Assembly: GCA_963665555.2 (NCBI GenBank)
Contig: OY762308.1
Location: 124,001-188,000 of the forward strand
Reading direction: 5' to 3'
Length of the DNA stretch: 64,000 bases
Source: CAXXXW01 sp963665555
Lineage (GTDB): Bacteria; Pseudomonadota; Alphaproteobacteria; Thalassobaculales; Thalassobaculaceae
Shown: positions 54,088-63,839 of the stretch, one piece after another
Numbering within the stretch: the first letter of the stretch is position 1
Layout of the letters: each line of letters begins with the position of its first letter
Made by a program: the position numbers and the translations under genes
The notes under the pieces: model-generated
What the model was told of the DNA's origin: nothing
Seen by the model: the letters and a program-made list of their open reading frames with translations, nothing else
Database searches by the model: none

Positions 54088-54392
54088 TCGGGCGCTCCGT
54101 CGTTCCCTGGGCGGTGCTGGCCGCCGCCACCGGCGTGGCGATGTTCCTGGTCAAGCACGAGGTGCAGCTCCGCGAGGCCCGGCTGGAGGGGCTGCGCGGG
54201 GAGATAACGGAAAACCGGGAGGCGATCCGGGTCCTGCGGGCGGAGTGGAGCCTGTTGAGCCGGCCGGCCCGCATCGAGGAGTTGATCCGCCGCCACATGG
54301 ATTTGCGCCCGGCCGAGACCGCGCAGATCGGCGGCTTCGACAGGCTTCCCGCCCGCGTCCGCGACGGGGAGGCCGGGGAGGGGCGACGATGA
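54084..54392 (+). CDS. ftsL: Cell division protein FtsL
   Basis: 102 residues. One membrane helix (about 5-24) and a short coiled-coil-like segment (VKHEVQLREARLEGLRGEIT) match FtsL, which links FtsB/FtsQ with FtsW-FtsI at the septum. The sequence is poorly conserved in this family; the position between rsmH and ftsI, with 4-bp overlaps on both sides, supports the call. Confidence 0.88.
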   Translation: MIGRSVVPWAVLAAATGVAMFLVKHEVQLREARLEGLRGEITENREAIRVLRAEWSLLSRPARIEELIRRHMDLRPAETAQIGGFDRLPARVRDGEAGEGRR

Positions 54393-56092
54393 CGGACTGG
54401 ACACGCGGCGGCCCGTTCCCGCCGGAAGGCGCTTCCGGCCGGTGGCTGGAGGCCGGGCGCGGCCGCCTCGCCCTCGCCGGCCTGCTGTTCGCGGCCGCCT
54501 TCGCGCTGGTCGCGGCGCGGCTGGTCGATGTCGCGGCGCTGCGCGGGCCGGGCGACCCGCCGGCGGCGGCGGCGCGGACCGACGCCTTCCCCGGCCGGGC
54601 CGACATCGTGGACCGCAACGGCGTCCTGCTGGCGACCGGGCTGATGGTCCCGTCGCTCTACGCCGACCCGTCGGAGATCGTGGACCCGGAAGGCGCGGCC
54701 CGTCGCCTGGCCGCCGAGTTGCCCCGCCTCGACCCGGCGGCGGTCGCGGCCAGGCTGCGCGCGGGCAACCGCTTCGTGTGGATAAAGCGGGGCCTGACGC
54801 CGCGCCAGCAGGCGCGCGTCAACGCGCTCGGCATCCCGGGCCTGCATTTCCGCCGGGAGGAGCGCCGGGTCTATCCCCAGGGCGCCCTGACGGCCCATGT
54901 CGTCGGCTTCTCCGACTCGGATTCGGCCGGCCTCGGCGGGATCGAGCGGCGCTTCGACGGCGTGCTGCGCGCCGGCGGCGGCCCGCTCCGGCTGTCCATC
55001 GACATCCGCGTCCAGCACATCCTGCGCGAGGAGATCGCGCGCCAGATACGGGAGTTCGACGGCGTCGGCGGCGCCGGCGTGGTGCTCGACGCGAACACCG
55101 GCGAGACGGTGGCGATGGTCTCCCTGCCGGACTTCGATCCCAACCTGGCGGGCGTCGCGCCGGCCGACACGCGGTTCAACCGCGCGACGCTGGGCGTCTA
55201 CGAGATGGGGTCCACCTTCAAGATTTTCAACACCGCGATGGCGCTGGAGGCCGGGACGACGACGATGCGCGGCGGCTACGACGCCACGAAGCCGATCCGG
55301 ATCGCCCGCTTCAGGATCGACGACTACCACGCCAAGCGCCGCTGGCTCTCGGTGCCGGAGATTTTCAAGTACTCCTCGAACATCGGCTCGGCGAAGATGG
55401 CGGTGGACGCCGGCGTCGAGACGCAGCGCGCCTTCATGGACAGGTTCGGCTTCCTCGACGCCTCGCCGGTCGAACTGCCGGAGCGCGGCGCGCCGCTGTC
55501 GCCCTCGCCGTGGCGGCGGATCAACGCCATGACCATCGCCTTCGGCCACGGGATCGCCATCAGCCCGCTGCACCTGGCGAGCGGCGTCGCGGCGGCGGTG
55601 AACGGCGGCGTGCTCCGCCCGGCCACGCTGCTCGGGCGCGAACCGGGCGCGGCGCCGGCGGGCGAACGGGTCGTCTCCCCGCGCGTCTCGGCGGAAATGC
55701 GCAAGCTGCTGCGCCTGGTGGTGGAGGAGGGGACCGGCCGCAAGGGGTCCGCCGAGGGCTACATGGTCGGCGGCAAGACCGGCACGGCGGAGAAGCCGGG
55801 CGGCGGCGGCTACGCCCGCAAGTCGCTGCTGTCCTCCTTCGTCGCCGCCTTCCCGATCCACGACCCGCGCTACGTGGTCCTCGTCATGGTGGACGAGCCG
55901 AAGGGCAACCGGAAGTCCCACGGCTACGCGACCGGCGGCTGGGTCGCGGCGCCGGCGGTGAAGCGGATCGTCGCGCGCGCGGCGCCGCTGCTCGGCATCC
56001 GCCCGATCGACGAGGAATCGCCGGAAATCCGCCGGCTTTTGCGCATTCCGTCGATGGAAACGAAGGGCCGGAAACGTCTTGCGTCTTTCTGA
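54389..56092 (+). CDS. ftsI: Peptidoglycan D,D-transpeptidase FtsI (PBP3)
   Basis: 567 residues. N-terminal membrane anchor (about 24-50), PBP dimer domain, then the transpeptidase with the active Ser in GSTFKIF, the SSN motif in KYSSNIGSA and KTGTAEKPG. It cross-links septal peptidoglycan. The ATG overlaps ftsL by 4 bp; the end overlaps murE by 14 bp. Confidence 0.97.
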   Translation: MTDWTRGGPFPPEGASGRWLEAGRGRLALAGLLFAAAFALVAARLVDVAALRGPGDPPAAAARTDAFPGRADIVDRNGVLLATGLMVPSLYADPSEIVDPEGAARRLAAELPRLDPAAVAARLRAGNRFVWIKRGLTPRQQARVNALGIPGLHFRREERRVYPQGALTAHVVGFSDSDSAGLGGIERRFDGVLRAGGGPLRLSIDIRVQHILREEIARQIREFDGVGGAGVVLDANTGETVAMVSLPDFDPNLAGVAPADTRFNRATLGVYEMGSTFKIFNTAMALEAGTTTMRGGYDATKPIRIARFRIDDYHAKRRWLSVPEIFKYSSNIGSAKMAVDAGVETQRAFMDRFGFLDASPVELPERGAPLSPSPWRRINAMTIAFGHGIAISPLHLASGVAAAVNGGVLRPATLLGREPGAAPAGERVVSPRVSAEMRKLLRLVVEEGTGRKGSAEGYMVGGKTGTAEKPGGGGYARKSLLSSFVAAFPIHDPRYVVLVMVDEPKGNRKSHGYATGGWVAAPAVKRIVARAAPLLGIRPIDEESPEIRRLLRIPSMETKGRKRLASF

Positions 56093-57601
56093 ACTCATCG
56101 GCGACGGCCGCCTTCCTCGCGACCCGGGCCCGGCGGGGCCGGCGGCGGACGGCGCGCTCGACCCCGAGGTCCGGGGCATCGCCTCGGACAGCCGGGCGGT
56201 GCGGCCGGGTTACCTGTTCGCCGCCCTGCCGGGGAGCCGGACCGACGGGCGCCGCTTCATCCCCGACGCCGTGGCGCGCGGCGCCGTCGCCGTGCTGGCC
56301 CCTCGCGGGACGCGGGCGGACTGGGCGCGCCCGCCGGCGGCCGGCCCGGTCCGCCTGATCGCCGACGCCAACCCGCGGCGGCGCCTCGCCATCGTCGCGG
56401 CGCGCTTCCACGGCGCGCAGCCGGAGCGGATCGCCGCCGTCACCGGCACCAACGGCAAGACCTCGGTCGCGGAGTTCGCCCGCCAGATCTGGACCGCGCG
56501 CGGCCGGCCCGCCGCCAGCCTCGGCACGCTGGGCCTGACGACGGCCGACGGGCGCTCCGGCCCCGGCCTGACCACGCCGGACCCGGTTTGCCTGCACGCG
56601 GCGCTGCGGGGCCTGGCGGGGCGCGGGATCGACCGGCTCGCCATCGAGGCGTCCAGCCACGGCCTCGACCAGCACCGGCTGGACGGCGTGCGCGTCCGCG
56701 CGGCGGCCTTCACCAACCTGTCGCGCGACCATCTGGACTACCACCGCTCGATGCCGGCCTACCTGGCGGCGAAGACGCGGCTGTTCGCCGAACTGCTGGA
56801 CCCGGACGGGACCGCCGTCCTCAATGTCGACGCGCCGGAGCACGCGCCGCTGGCCGAGGCGTGCCGGCGCCGCGGCGTCCGGGTCGTCGGCTACGGCCGC
56901 GGCGCGGGGGCCGACCTCGCGCTCCTCGAAAGCGCGCCGGCGCCGGGCGGGAGCGACATCGCGATCCGCGCCGGCGGGGCGGAGCGGCGGCTTTTCCTGC
57001 CGCTGCCCGGCGGGTTCCAGGCGACGAACGCGCTGGCCGCGCTCGGCCTCGTTATGGCGCTGGAGGAGGGCGGCCCCGGCCCGGACCCGGACTGGCCCGG
57101 CGCGCTGGCCGAACTGTCCGGCGTGCCCGGCCGGCTGGGGCTGGCCGGAACGCATCCCTCCGGCGCGCCGGTCTATGTGGACTACGCCCACACGCCGGAC
57201 GCGCTGCGGACGATGCTCGCGGCGCTGCGCCCGCATGTCGCCGGCCGGCTGGTCTGCGTTTTCGGCGCCGGGGGCGACCGCGATCCGGGCAAGCGCGCGG
57301 CGATGGGCCGGGCGGCGGCGCAAGGCGCGGACGCGGCGATCGTCGCCGACGACAACCCGCGCTCCGAGGACCCGGCGGCGATCCGCCGGGCGGTGCTGGC
57401 CGGCTGCCCCGGCGCGCGCGAGATCGGCGACCGGGCCGAGGCGATCGCGGCCGGGATCGCGCTGCTGCGCGCCGGCGACGCGCTGGTCGTCGCGGGCAAG
57501 GGACACGAGCGGGGCAGGTCGTCGGCGATCGCGTGCTGCCCTTCGACGATACCGAGGCGGCGCGCGACGCGCTGGCCGCGATCGGCGGACGGCCGGCATG
57601 A
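56079..57601 (+). CDS. murE: UDP-N-acetylmuramoyl-L-alanyl-D-glutamate--2,6-diaminopimelate ligase, with a one-base frameshift
   Basis: TTG start with the typical MRLSELI opening. ATP loop VTGTNGKTSVAEFA, EASSHGLDQHRLDG, NLSRDHLDYH and the meso-DAP motif DDNPRSEDP are intact. After GKGHERG (residue 479, base 57515) the frame breaks. One extra C there would restore GQVVGDRVLPFDDTEAARD and the natural stop at 57599-57601, giving 507 residues. As written, the frame runs on without a stop to 60128. Because the enzyme is essential, a sequencing error is the simplest explanation. The corrected stop overlaps the murF ATG. Confidence 0.9.
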
Positions 57602-59025
57602 CGGCGCTGTGGACGCGCGCGGAGGCGGCCGCGGCGACCGGAGGCCGGCCCGCCGGCCCGGACTGGCGCGCCTCGGGCGTCGCCATCGACAGCCGGAAGG
57701 TTCGGCCCGGCGACCTGTTCGTCGCCCTGCCGGGCGCGCGCACGGACGGGCACGACCACGCGGGCGCGGCGCTCGCGGGCGGCGCGGCCGCGGCCATGGT
57801 CGAGCGCATCCCGCCCGGCGCGGCCGCGGCCGCGCCGCTGCTCCTCGTCGAGGACTGCCTTGCCGCGCTGGCCCGCCTCGGCGCGGCGGCGCGGGCGCGC
57901 TCGCGGGCCGGGGTCGTCGCGGTCACGGGCAGCGTCGGCAAGACCGGGACCAAGGAGTCGCTCGCCCGCGCGCTCGCGCCCTTCGGCGCCGTCCACGCCA
58001 GCGAGGGCAACCTGAACAACCATATCGGCGCGCCGCTCAGCCTCGCCCGCCTGCCCGCCGGCGCCGGCTTCGCCGTGCTGGAGATGGGCATGAACCACGC
58101 GGGCGAGATCGCGCCGCTGTCCCGGATGGCGCGCCCGGATGTCGCCATCGTCACGAATGTCGAGGCCGTGCACATCGCCCATTTCGCGGACGAGCGCGGG
58201 ATCGCCGAGGCCAAGGCGGAGGTCTTCGCGGGCCTCGCGCCCGGCGGCGCGGCCGTGCTCAACCGCGACAACCCGTGGTTCGACCTGCTGGCGGCGCGCG
58301 CGGCCGGGGCCGGGGCCGGGCGGATCGTCGGCTTCGGGCGCGGCGCGGCGGCGGAGGTCCGCCTCCTCGACGCGGCGCCGGACGACGGCGGCGTGTCGGT
58401 CCGCGCGAGCGTCGGCGGGCGGGAGGTCCGCTACCGCCTGGACGCGATCGGCGAGCACTGGGCCTTCAACTCCGCCGGCGTGCTGGCCTGCGTCCACGCC
58501 CTGGGCCTCGACCCCGAACCGGCCGCCGCCGCGATCCGCCAGGTCGTGGCCGGCCGCGGCCGGGGCGGACAGGCGCGGATCGCGCTCGCCGGCGGCGGCG
58601 CGGTCACGCTGATCGACGAAAGCTACAACGCCAGCCCGGCGGCGATGCGGGCCGCGTTCCGCGTGCTCGCCGCCGCCGCGCCCGGACCGGGCGGAAGGCG
58701 GATCGCGGTGCTCGGCGACATGCTGGAACTGGGCGCGGCCGGGCCGGAACTGCACGCGGCGCTGGCCGGCGACCTGCTCGCGGCGCGGCCGGACGCCGTG
58801 TTCACGGTCGGGCCGGAGATGCGGGCGCTGCGCGCGCGCCTGCCGGCGGCGCTCCGGGCCGGCCACGCCGATTCGAGCGCCGGGATCGCCGGCCGGGCGG
58901 CCGCCGGACTCCGCGACGGCGACGTCGTGCTGGTCAAGGGTTCGCTCGGAACCCGCATGGCCCCGGTCGTCGCCGCCATCGAGGCGCTGGCGGAGCCGCC
59001 CCGCCTCGCGGCCAACGGGCGGTAG
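57598..59025 (+). CDS. murF: UDP-N-acetylmuramoyl-tripeptide--D-alanyl-D-alanine ligase
   Basis: 475 residues. It adds D-Ala-D-Ala to the UDP-MurNAc-tripeptide. ATP loop VTGSVGKTGTKESLA, EMGMNHAGEI, NVEAVHIAHF and IDESYNASPAAMRAA are standard. The 4-bp overlap with the corrected murE stop also supports the frameshift repair. Confidence 0.96.
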   Translation: MTALWTRAEAAAATGGRPAGPDWRASGVAIDSRKVRPGDLFVALPGARTDGHDHAGAALAGGAAAAMVERIPPGAAAAAPLLLVEDCLAALARLGAAARARSRAGVVAVTGSVGKTGTKESLARALAPFGAVHASEGNLNNHIGAPLSLARLPAGAGFAVLEMGMNHAGEIAPLSRMARPDVAIVTNVEAVHIAHFADERGIAEAKAEVFAGLAPGGAAVLNRDNPWFDLLAARAAGAGAGRIVGFGRGAAAEVRLLDAAPDDGGVSVRASVGGREVRYRLDAIGEHWAFNSAGVLACVHALGLDPEPAAAAIRQVVAGRGRGGQARIALAGGGAVTLIDESYNASPAAMRAAFRVLAAAAPGPGGRRIAVLGDMLELGAAGPELHAALAGDLLAARPDAVFTVGPEMRALRARLPAALRAGHADSSAGIAGRAAAGLRDGDVVLVKGSLGTRMAPVVAAIEALAEPPRLAANGR

Positions 59026-59034
59026 GAGGCGGCG

Positions 59035-60120
59035 ATGCTCCCGAACCTCCTCGTTCCCCTGGCCGGCGACCTGCAGGCGCTGAACCTGTTCCGCTACCTC
59101 ACCTTCCGCACCGGCGGCGCGACGATGACGGCGCTGGTCGTCTGCTTCCTGCTCGGCCCGGCGCTGATCGCGCGGCTGCGCGCCTTCCAGGCCGAGGGCC
59201 AGCCGATCCGCGACGACGGCCCGGCCGGCCATTTCGCCAAGAAGGGCACGCCCACCATGGGCGGGCTGCTGATCCTGGTCGCGCTGTCGGTCTCGACCCT
59301 GCTCTGGGCCGATGTCGGGAACGGCTACGTGTGGTCCGTGCTGCTGGTGGTGTTCGGGTTCGGGGCGGTCGGTTTCGCCGACGACTTCCTGAAGCTGCGC
59401 CGGCGCGATTCGCGGGGCCTGCCGGGCCGGGCGAAGCTGGCGGCGCAGGTGGCGATCGCGCTGGCGGCGGCCGCCGCCATTTCCTCCCTCGGCCGGCCGC
59501 CGCTCGACCACGGCCTCGCGATCCCGTTCCTGAAGCACCTGCTGGTCGATCTCGGCTGGTTCTTCCTTCCCTTCGCCGTGCTGGTGATGGTGGGCGCGTC
59601 GAACGCGGTGAACCTGACCGACGGGCTGGACGGCCTGGCGATCGTGCCGGCGATGATCGCGGCCGGGTGTTTCGCGCTGATCGCCTATCTCGCCGGCAAC
59701 GCGGTGTTCGCGCAGTACCTGCAGATCCACCATGTGCCGGGCGCGGGCGAACTCGCCGTGTTCTGCGGCGCGCTGATCGGGGCGGGGCTGGGGTTCCTGT
59801 GGTTCAACGCGCCGCCGGCGATGGTGTTCATGGGCGACACCGGCTCGCTCGCGCTGGGCGGCGCGCTGGGGGCGGTGAGCGTGGTGACCAAGCACGAACT
59901 GGTGCTCGCCATCGTCGGCGGGCTGTTCGTGCTGGAGACGGTCTCGGTCATCGCCCAGGTCGCGTCCTTCAAGCTGACCGGCAGGCGCGTGTTCCGCATG
60001 GCGCCGCTGCACCACCATTTCGAGCAGAAGGGCTGGGCCGAGCCGACCATCGTCATCCGCTTCTGGATCGTCGCCGTCATCCTGGCCCTGATCGGCCTCT
60101 CGACGCTGAAGCTGAGGTGA
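59035..60120 (+). CDS. mraY: Phospho-N-acetylmuramoyl-pentapeptide-transferase
   Basis: 361 residues, about ten helices. It makes lipid I at the inner membrane. GHFAKKGTPTMGG, the Asp pair in FADDFLKLRRR, NAVNLTDGLDGLA and PLHHHFE are all present. AGGAGG is 7 nt before the ATG. Confidence 0.97.
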   Translation: MLPNLLVPLAGDLQALNLFRYLTFRTGGATMTALVVCFLLGPALIARLRAFQAEGQPIRDDGPAGHFAKKGTPTMGGLLILVALSVSTLLWADVGNGYVWSVLLVVFGFGAVGFADDFLKLRRRDSRGLPGRAKLAAQVAIALAAAAAISSLGRPPLDHGLAIPFLKHLLVDLGWFFLPFAVLVMVGASNAVNLTDGLDGLAIVPAMIAAGCFALIAYLAGNAVFAQYLQIHHVPGAGELAVFCGALIGAGLGFLWFNAPPAMVFMGDTGSLALGGALGAVSVVTKHELVLAIVGGLFVLETVSVIAQVASFKLTGRRVFRMAPLHHHFEQKGWAEPTIVIRFWIVAVILALIGLSTLKLR

Positions 60121-60124
60121 GGCG

Positions 60125-61552
60125 GTGATCGCGGCGCGCGGATACGAGAACGGGACGGCGGCGGTGATGGGCCTCGCCCGCTCCGGCCTCGCCTCGACGC
60201 GCGCGCTGATCGCCGGCGGCGCGCGGGTGCTGGCCTGGGACGAGAACCCCGAGCGCCGCCGCGCCGCCCGCGACCTCGGCGCCGAGATCGTCGACCTCGC
60301 GCGCGCCGATTTCTCCGGCGTGGCCGCGCTGGTGCTGAGTCCGGGCATCCCGCACACTTGGCCGGCCCCGCATCCGGCGGCGGCGCGGGCGCGGGCGGCG
60401 CGGGTCCCGATCGTCGGCGACATCGAACTGCTGGCGCGCGCCGCGCCCTCGGCCGTCACCGTCGGCGTGACCGGGACCAACGGGAAGTCCACGACCACCG
60501 CCCTCATCGGCCACATCCTGGCGGCGGCCGGCCGGCCTTGCGAGGTGGGCGGCAATATCGGCCGGCCGGTCCTCGCCTTCGACGCCGGGGAGGACGAGGA
60601 CGACGCCGGCGGGCCGGGCCGGGTCCACGCGCTCGAACTCAGCTCCTACCAGCTGGAGCTGGCGCCGTCGCTGTCCTGCGCGGTCGCGGTGCTGCTGAAC
60701 ATCGCGCCGGACCATCTCGACCGGCATGGCGGCATGGAGGGCTACATCGCCGCCAAGCGCCATGTGTTCGACAATATGGGGCCGGGCGCGACGGCCGCGG
60801 TCGGCGCCGAGGACGAGGTCTGCCTCGGCATCGCGCGGGAATTGCGCCGGCGGCCGGGCCTGGCGGTGGTTCCGGTCTCCGGCCGGGCCGTTCCCGAAGG
60901 CGGGGTCGGCGCCGACGGGCGCCGCCTCGTCGCCGATTTCGCCGGGCCGCGCCGGATTCTGGCGGACCTCGACGGCGCCCGCGCGCTTCCCGGCGCGCAC
61001 AACGCGCAGAACGCCGCCGCCGCCGCCGCCGCCGCGCTCGCCCTCGGCGTGGACGACGCGGCGATCGGCCGCGCGATCGCGGACTTCCCCGGCCTGCCGC
61101 ACCGCCAGGAGCGCGTGGGCGAGGCCGGCGGCGTGCTCTACGTCAACGACTCCAAGGCGACCAATGCCGAGGCGGCGGCCCGCGCGCTTTCCTGCTACGG
61201 CGCGATCTACTGGATCGCCGGCGGCCGGGCCAAGGAGGGCGGGATCGCCGGCCTCGAACCGTGGCTGCCGCGCGTGCGCCGCGCCTTCCTGATCGGCGAG
61301 GCGGCGCCGGAGTTCGCGGCCGCGCTGGAGGGCCGGGCGGGATGCGAGGTCTCCGGCGCGCTCGACCGGGCGCTGGCGGCGGCCGACGCGCTGGCGCGGC
61401 GCGAGGGGCGGCCCGGCGCGACGGTCCTGCTGTCGCCGGCCGCCGCCTCCTTCGACCAGTTCGAGAGCTACGAGGCGCGCGGCGACCGTTTCCGCGAACT
61501 GGTCCGCGCCCGCCTCGCGGCCGCCGGCGCGCCGGCGGGGCGGGCGCCGTGA
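60125..61552 (+). CDS. murD: UDP-N-acetylmuramoyl-L-alanine--D-glutamate ligase
   Basis: 475 residues, GTG start 4 bp after mraY. AVMGLARSGLAST opens the UDP-binding domain; VTGTNGKSTTTALIGH is the ATP loop; ELSSYQLEL and NIAPDHLDRHGGMEGY complete the Mur ligase core. It ends overlapping ftsW by 4 bp. Confidence 0.96.
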   Translation: MIAARGYENGTAAVMGLARSGLASTRALIAGGARVLAWDENPERRRAARDLGAEIVDLARADFSGVAALVLSPGIPHTWPAPHPAAARARAARVPIVGDIELLARAAPSAVTVGVTGTNGKSTTTALIGHILAAAGRPCEVGGNIGRPVLAFDAGEDEDDAGGPGRVHALELSSYQLELAPSLSCAVAVLLNIAPDHLDRHGGMEGYIAAKRHVFDNMGPGATAAVGAEDEVCLGIARELRRRPGLAVVPVSGRAVPEGGVGADGRRLVADFAGPRRILADLDGARALPGAHNAQNAAAAAAAALALGVDDAAIGRAIADFPGLPHRQERVGEAGGVLYVNDSKATNAEAAARALSCYGAIYWIAGGRAKEGGIAGLEPWLPRVRRAFLIGEAAPEFAAALEGRAGCEVSGALDRALAAADALARREGRPGATVLLSPAAASFDQFESYEARGDRFRELVRARLAAAGAPAGRAP

Positions 61553-62673
61553 GCGCGATCGCCCGCACCGACACCAGCGCCATCGGCGACTGGTGGTGGA
61601 CGGTGGACCGCTGGTCGCTCGGCGCGCTGGCGCTGCTGGCGGGGTTCGGGGCGCTGATGATCCTGGCCGCGACGCCGCCGGTCGCCGAGCGGCTCGACCT
61701 TCCGGCCTACCATTTCGTCAAGCGCCAGTTCCTGCTCCTGCCGGCGGCGGCGCTGCTGTTGCTGGCGGTCTCGCTGTTGCGGCCGCGCGGCGTGCGCCGC
61801 CTCGCGCTCGTCGGGTTCGCCGTCTGCCTCGTCCTGCTGGTCGCGACGCCCCTCGTCGGCGCGGAGATCAAGGGGGCGCGGCGGTGGCTTTCCATCGCCG
61901 GGTTCTCGCTGCAGGCCTCGGAGTTCACGAAGCCCTGCCTCGCGGTGCTGTCGGCCTGGATGTTCGCCGAATGGCGCCGGACGCCGGGGTTTCCGGGACA
62001 GTGGATCGCCATCGCCCTGCTCCTGGCGGTGGCGGGGCTGCTGATGCTCCAGCCGGACCTGGGACAGACGGCGGTCGTCGCGGCGGTGTGGTTCGGCCAG
62101 TTCTTCCTCGCCGGGCTGCCGGCGGTCTTCGTCGCCTCGCTGGTCGTGCTGGGGGCGGCGGGCCTGACCGGCGCCTATTTCACGCTCCCGCACGTGACCT
62201 CGCGGATCGACCGCTACATCGACAGCAAGGCGGGCGACACATTCCAGGTGGACCGCTCGCTGGAGGCCTTCGCCAACGGGGGCCTGTTCGGGACCGGGCC
62301 GGGCGAGGGCAAGGTCAAGGAGGTCCTGCCCGACGCCCACGCCGATTTCGTCTTCGCGGTGGCGGGGGAGGAGTTCGGCGCGCTGGCCTGCCTGCTGGTG
62401 GTCGGGCTGTTCGGCTTCGTGGTGTTGCGCGGGTTCCTGCGCCTGTCGGCGGAGAAGGACCTTTTCGTGGTGCTGGCGGCGGCCGGGCTGCTCGCGCAGT
62501 TCGGCCTGCAGGCGCTGATCCACATGTCCTCCTCGCTGCGGCTGATCCCGGCCAAGGGGATGACGCTGCCCTTCGTGAGCTACGGCGGCTCGTCGCTGCT
62601 GGCGCTGGCGCTGGGGATGGGGATGATGCTGGCGCTGACCCGCAAGCGGCCGGGCCTGGAGGCCGGGCCGTGA
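61549..62673 (+). CDS. ftsW: Peptidoglycan glycosyltransferase FtsW (SEDS family)
   Basis: 374 residues, about ten helices, GTG start overlapping murD. KGARRWLSIAGFSLQASEF, LLMLQPDLGQTAVV and the late FVSYGGSSLLALALGMGM are SEDS hallmarks; the catalytic Asp region falls in GKVKEVLPDAHADFVFAVAG. It works with FtsI at the septum. Confidence 0.96.
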   Translation: MSAIARTDTSAIGDWWWTVDRWSLGALALLAGFGALMILAATPPVAERLDLPAYHFVKRQFLLLPAAALLLLAVSLLRPRGVRRLALVGFAVCLVLLVATPLVGAEIKGARRWLSIAGFSLQASEFTKPCLAVLSAWMFAEWRRTPGFPGQWIAIALLLAVAGLLMLQPDLGQTAVVAAVWFGQFFLAGLPAVFVASLVVLGAAGLTGAYFTLPHVTSRIDRYIDSKAGDTFQVDRSLEAFANGGLFGTGPGEGKVKEVLPDAHADFVFAVAGEEFGALACLLVVGLFGFVVLRGFLRLSAEKDLFVVLAAAGLLAQFGLQALIHMSSSLRLIPAKGMTLPFVSYGGSSLLALALGMGMMLALTRKRPGLEAGP

Positions 62674-63839
62674 CCGCCCGGCGGATCGCGCTCGCCGCCG
62701 GCGGCACCGGCGGGCATGTCTTCCCGGCCGTCGCGCTGGGCGAGGCGCTGGCGCGGCGCGGCCACCGTGTGCTGGTCCTGACCGACGCGCGCGGCGGCGC
62801 CTTCGAGACGGCGGACGCGCCCTGGACGGTCCGCCGCGTGCGCGCCGCCAGCCCGAACCGGCCTGGCCTCGGCGCGAAACTGTCGGCCGTCGCGCGGCTC
62901 GGCCTCGGCCTGCTGGACGCGCGCCGGGCGCTGCGCGAATGGGGCGCCGACGCCGCCGTCGGCTTCGGCGGCTACGCCTCGGTTCCGGCGGCGCTCGCGG
63001 CCGCGAGCCTGGGGCTGCCCGTCGTGCTGCACGAGCAGAACGCCGTGCTCGGCCGCGCCAACCGCTGGCTCGCCGGCCGCGCGAAGGCGGTCGCCCTCTC
63101 GCTGGAGCCGACGGCGGGCCTGGAGGGCCGCGCCGCCGCGATCTCGTACACCGGCAACCCGGTGCGCGCCGCGATCCTCGAACGCCGGGGCGCGCCGTGG
63201 CGCGAACCCGCGCCCGGCGAACCCGTCGAACTGCTGGTGTTCGGCGGCAGCCTCGGCGCCCGCGCGCTTTCCGACACCGTTCCGGCGGCGGTCGCGGCGC
63301 TGGCCCCGGATTTGCGGGACCGGCTGCGCGCGGTCCAGCAATGCCGGCCGGAGGATGTGGAGCGCGTGCGGGCCGCCTGGCGCGGCCTCGCGCGGCCGGC
63401 CGAGGTGCGTTCCTTCCTCGACGACATGCCGGACCGGCTGGCGGCGGCGCACCTGGCGATCGCGCGGGCCGGCGCCTCGACGGTGGCGGAACTGGCGACG
63501 GTCGGCCGGCCGGCCATCCTGGTCCCGTACCCCCACGCCATGGACGACCACCAGAGCCGCAACGCCGCCGTGCTGGAGGCGGCGGGCGCGGCCTGGGTCC
63601 TGCCCGAAGCGTCGCTTTCGCCGGAGGTCCTGGCCCGCCTTCTCGACGCGCTGCTGCGCGATCCCGCCCGGCTGGCGGCGGCGGCGGCGGCGGCGCGCGC
63701 GCTCGGCCGGCCCGACGCGGCCGAGCGGCTGGCCGACCTGGTGCTGCGCGCGGCGGCCGAACGGGAAGGGGCGCGGCGGCCCGGCGGCGCGCGGCGCGGC
63801 GGGGATTCGCGCCCGGTCGAGCGGAGGAGGCTGGCGTGA
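62670..63839 (+). CDS. murG: UDP-N-acetylglucosamine--LPS-type N-acetylmuramyl transferase MurG
   Basis: 389 residues, GTG start overlapping ftsW. It converts lipid I to lipid II. AAGGTGGHVFPAVALGEAL, GFGGYASVPA, LHEQNAVLGRANRWL, VFGGSLGAR and ARAGASTVAELATVGRPAIL are the family signatures. An Arg-rich tail of about 30 residues extends the usual end. The stop overlaps murC. Confidence 0.96.
   Translation: MTARRIALAAGGTGGHVFPAVALGEALARRGHRVLVLTDARGGAFETADAPWTVRRVRAASPNRPGLGAKLSAVARLGLGLLDARRALREWGADAAVGFGGYASVPAALAAASLGLPVVLHEQNAVLGRANRWLAGRAKAVALSLEPTAGLEGRAAAISYTGNPVRAAILERRGAPWREPAPGEPVELLVFGGSLGARALSDTVPAAVAALAPDLRDRLRAVQQCRPEDVERVRAAWRGLARPAEVRSFLDDMPDRLAAAHLAIARAGASTVAELATVGRPAILVPYPHAMDDHQSRNAAVLEAAGAAWVLPEASLSPEVLARLLDALLRDPARLAAAAAAARALGRPDAAERLADLVLRAAAEREGARRPGGARRGGDSRPVERRRLA

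Noticed and set aside
56079..60128. An uninterrupted 1349-codon frame starting with murE
   Set aside because: Only the first 479 codons are MurE. The rest is out-of-frame translation of murF and mraY after the one-base shift.
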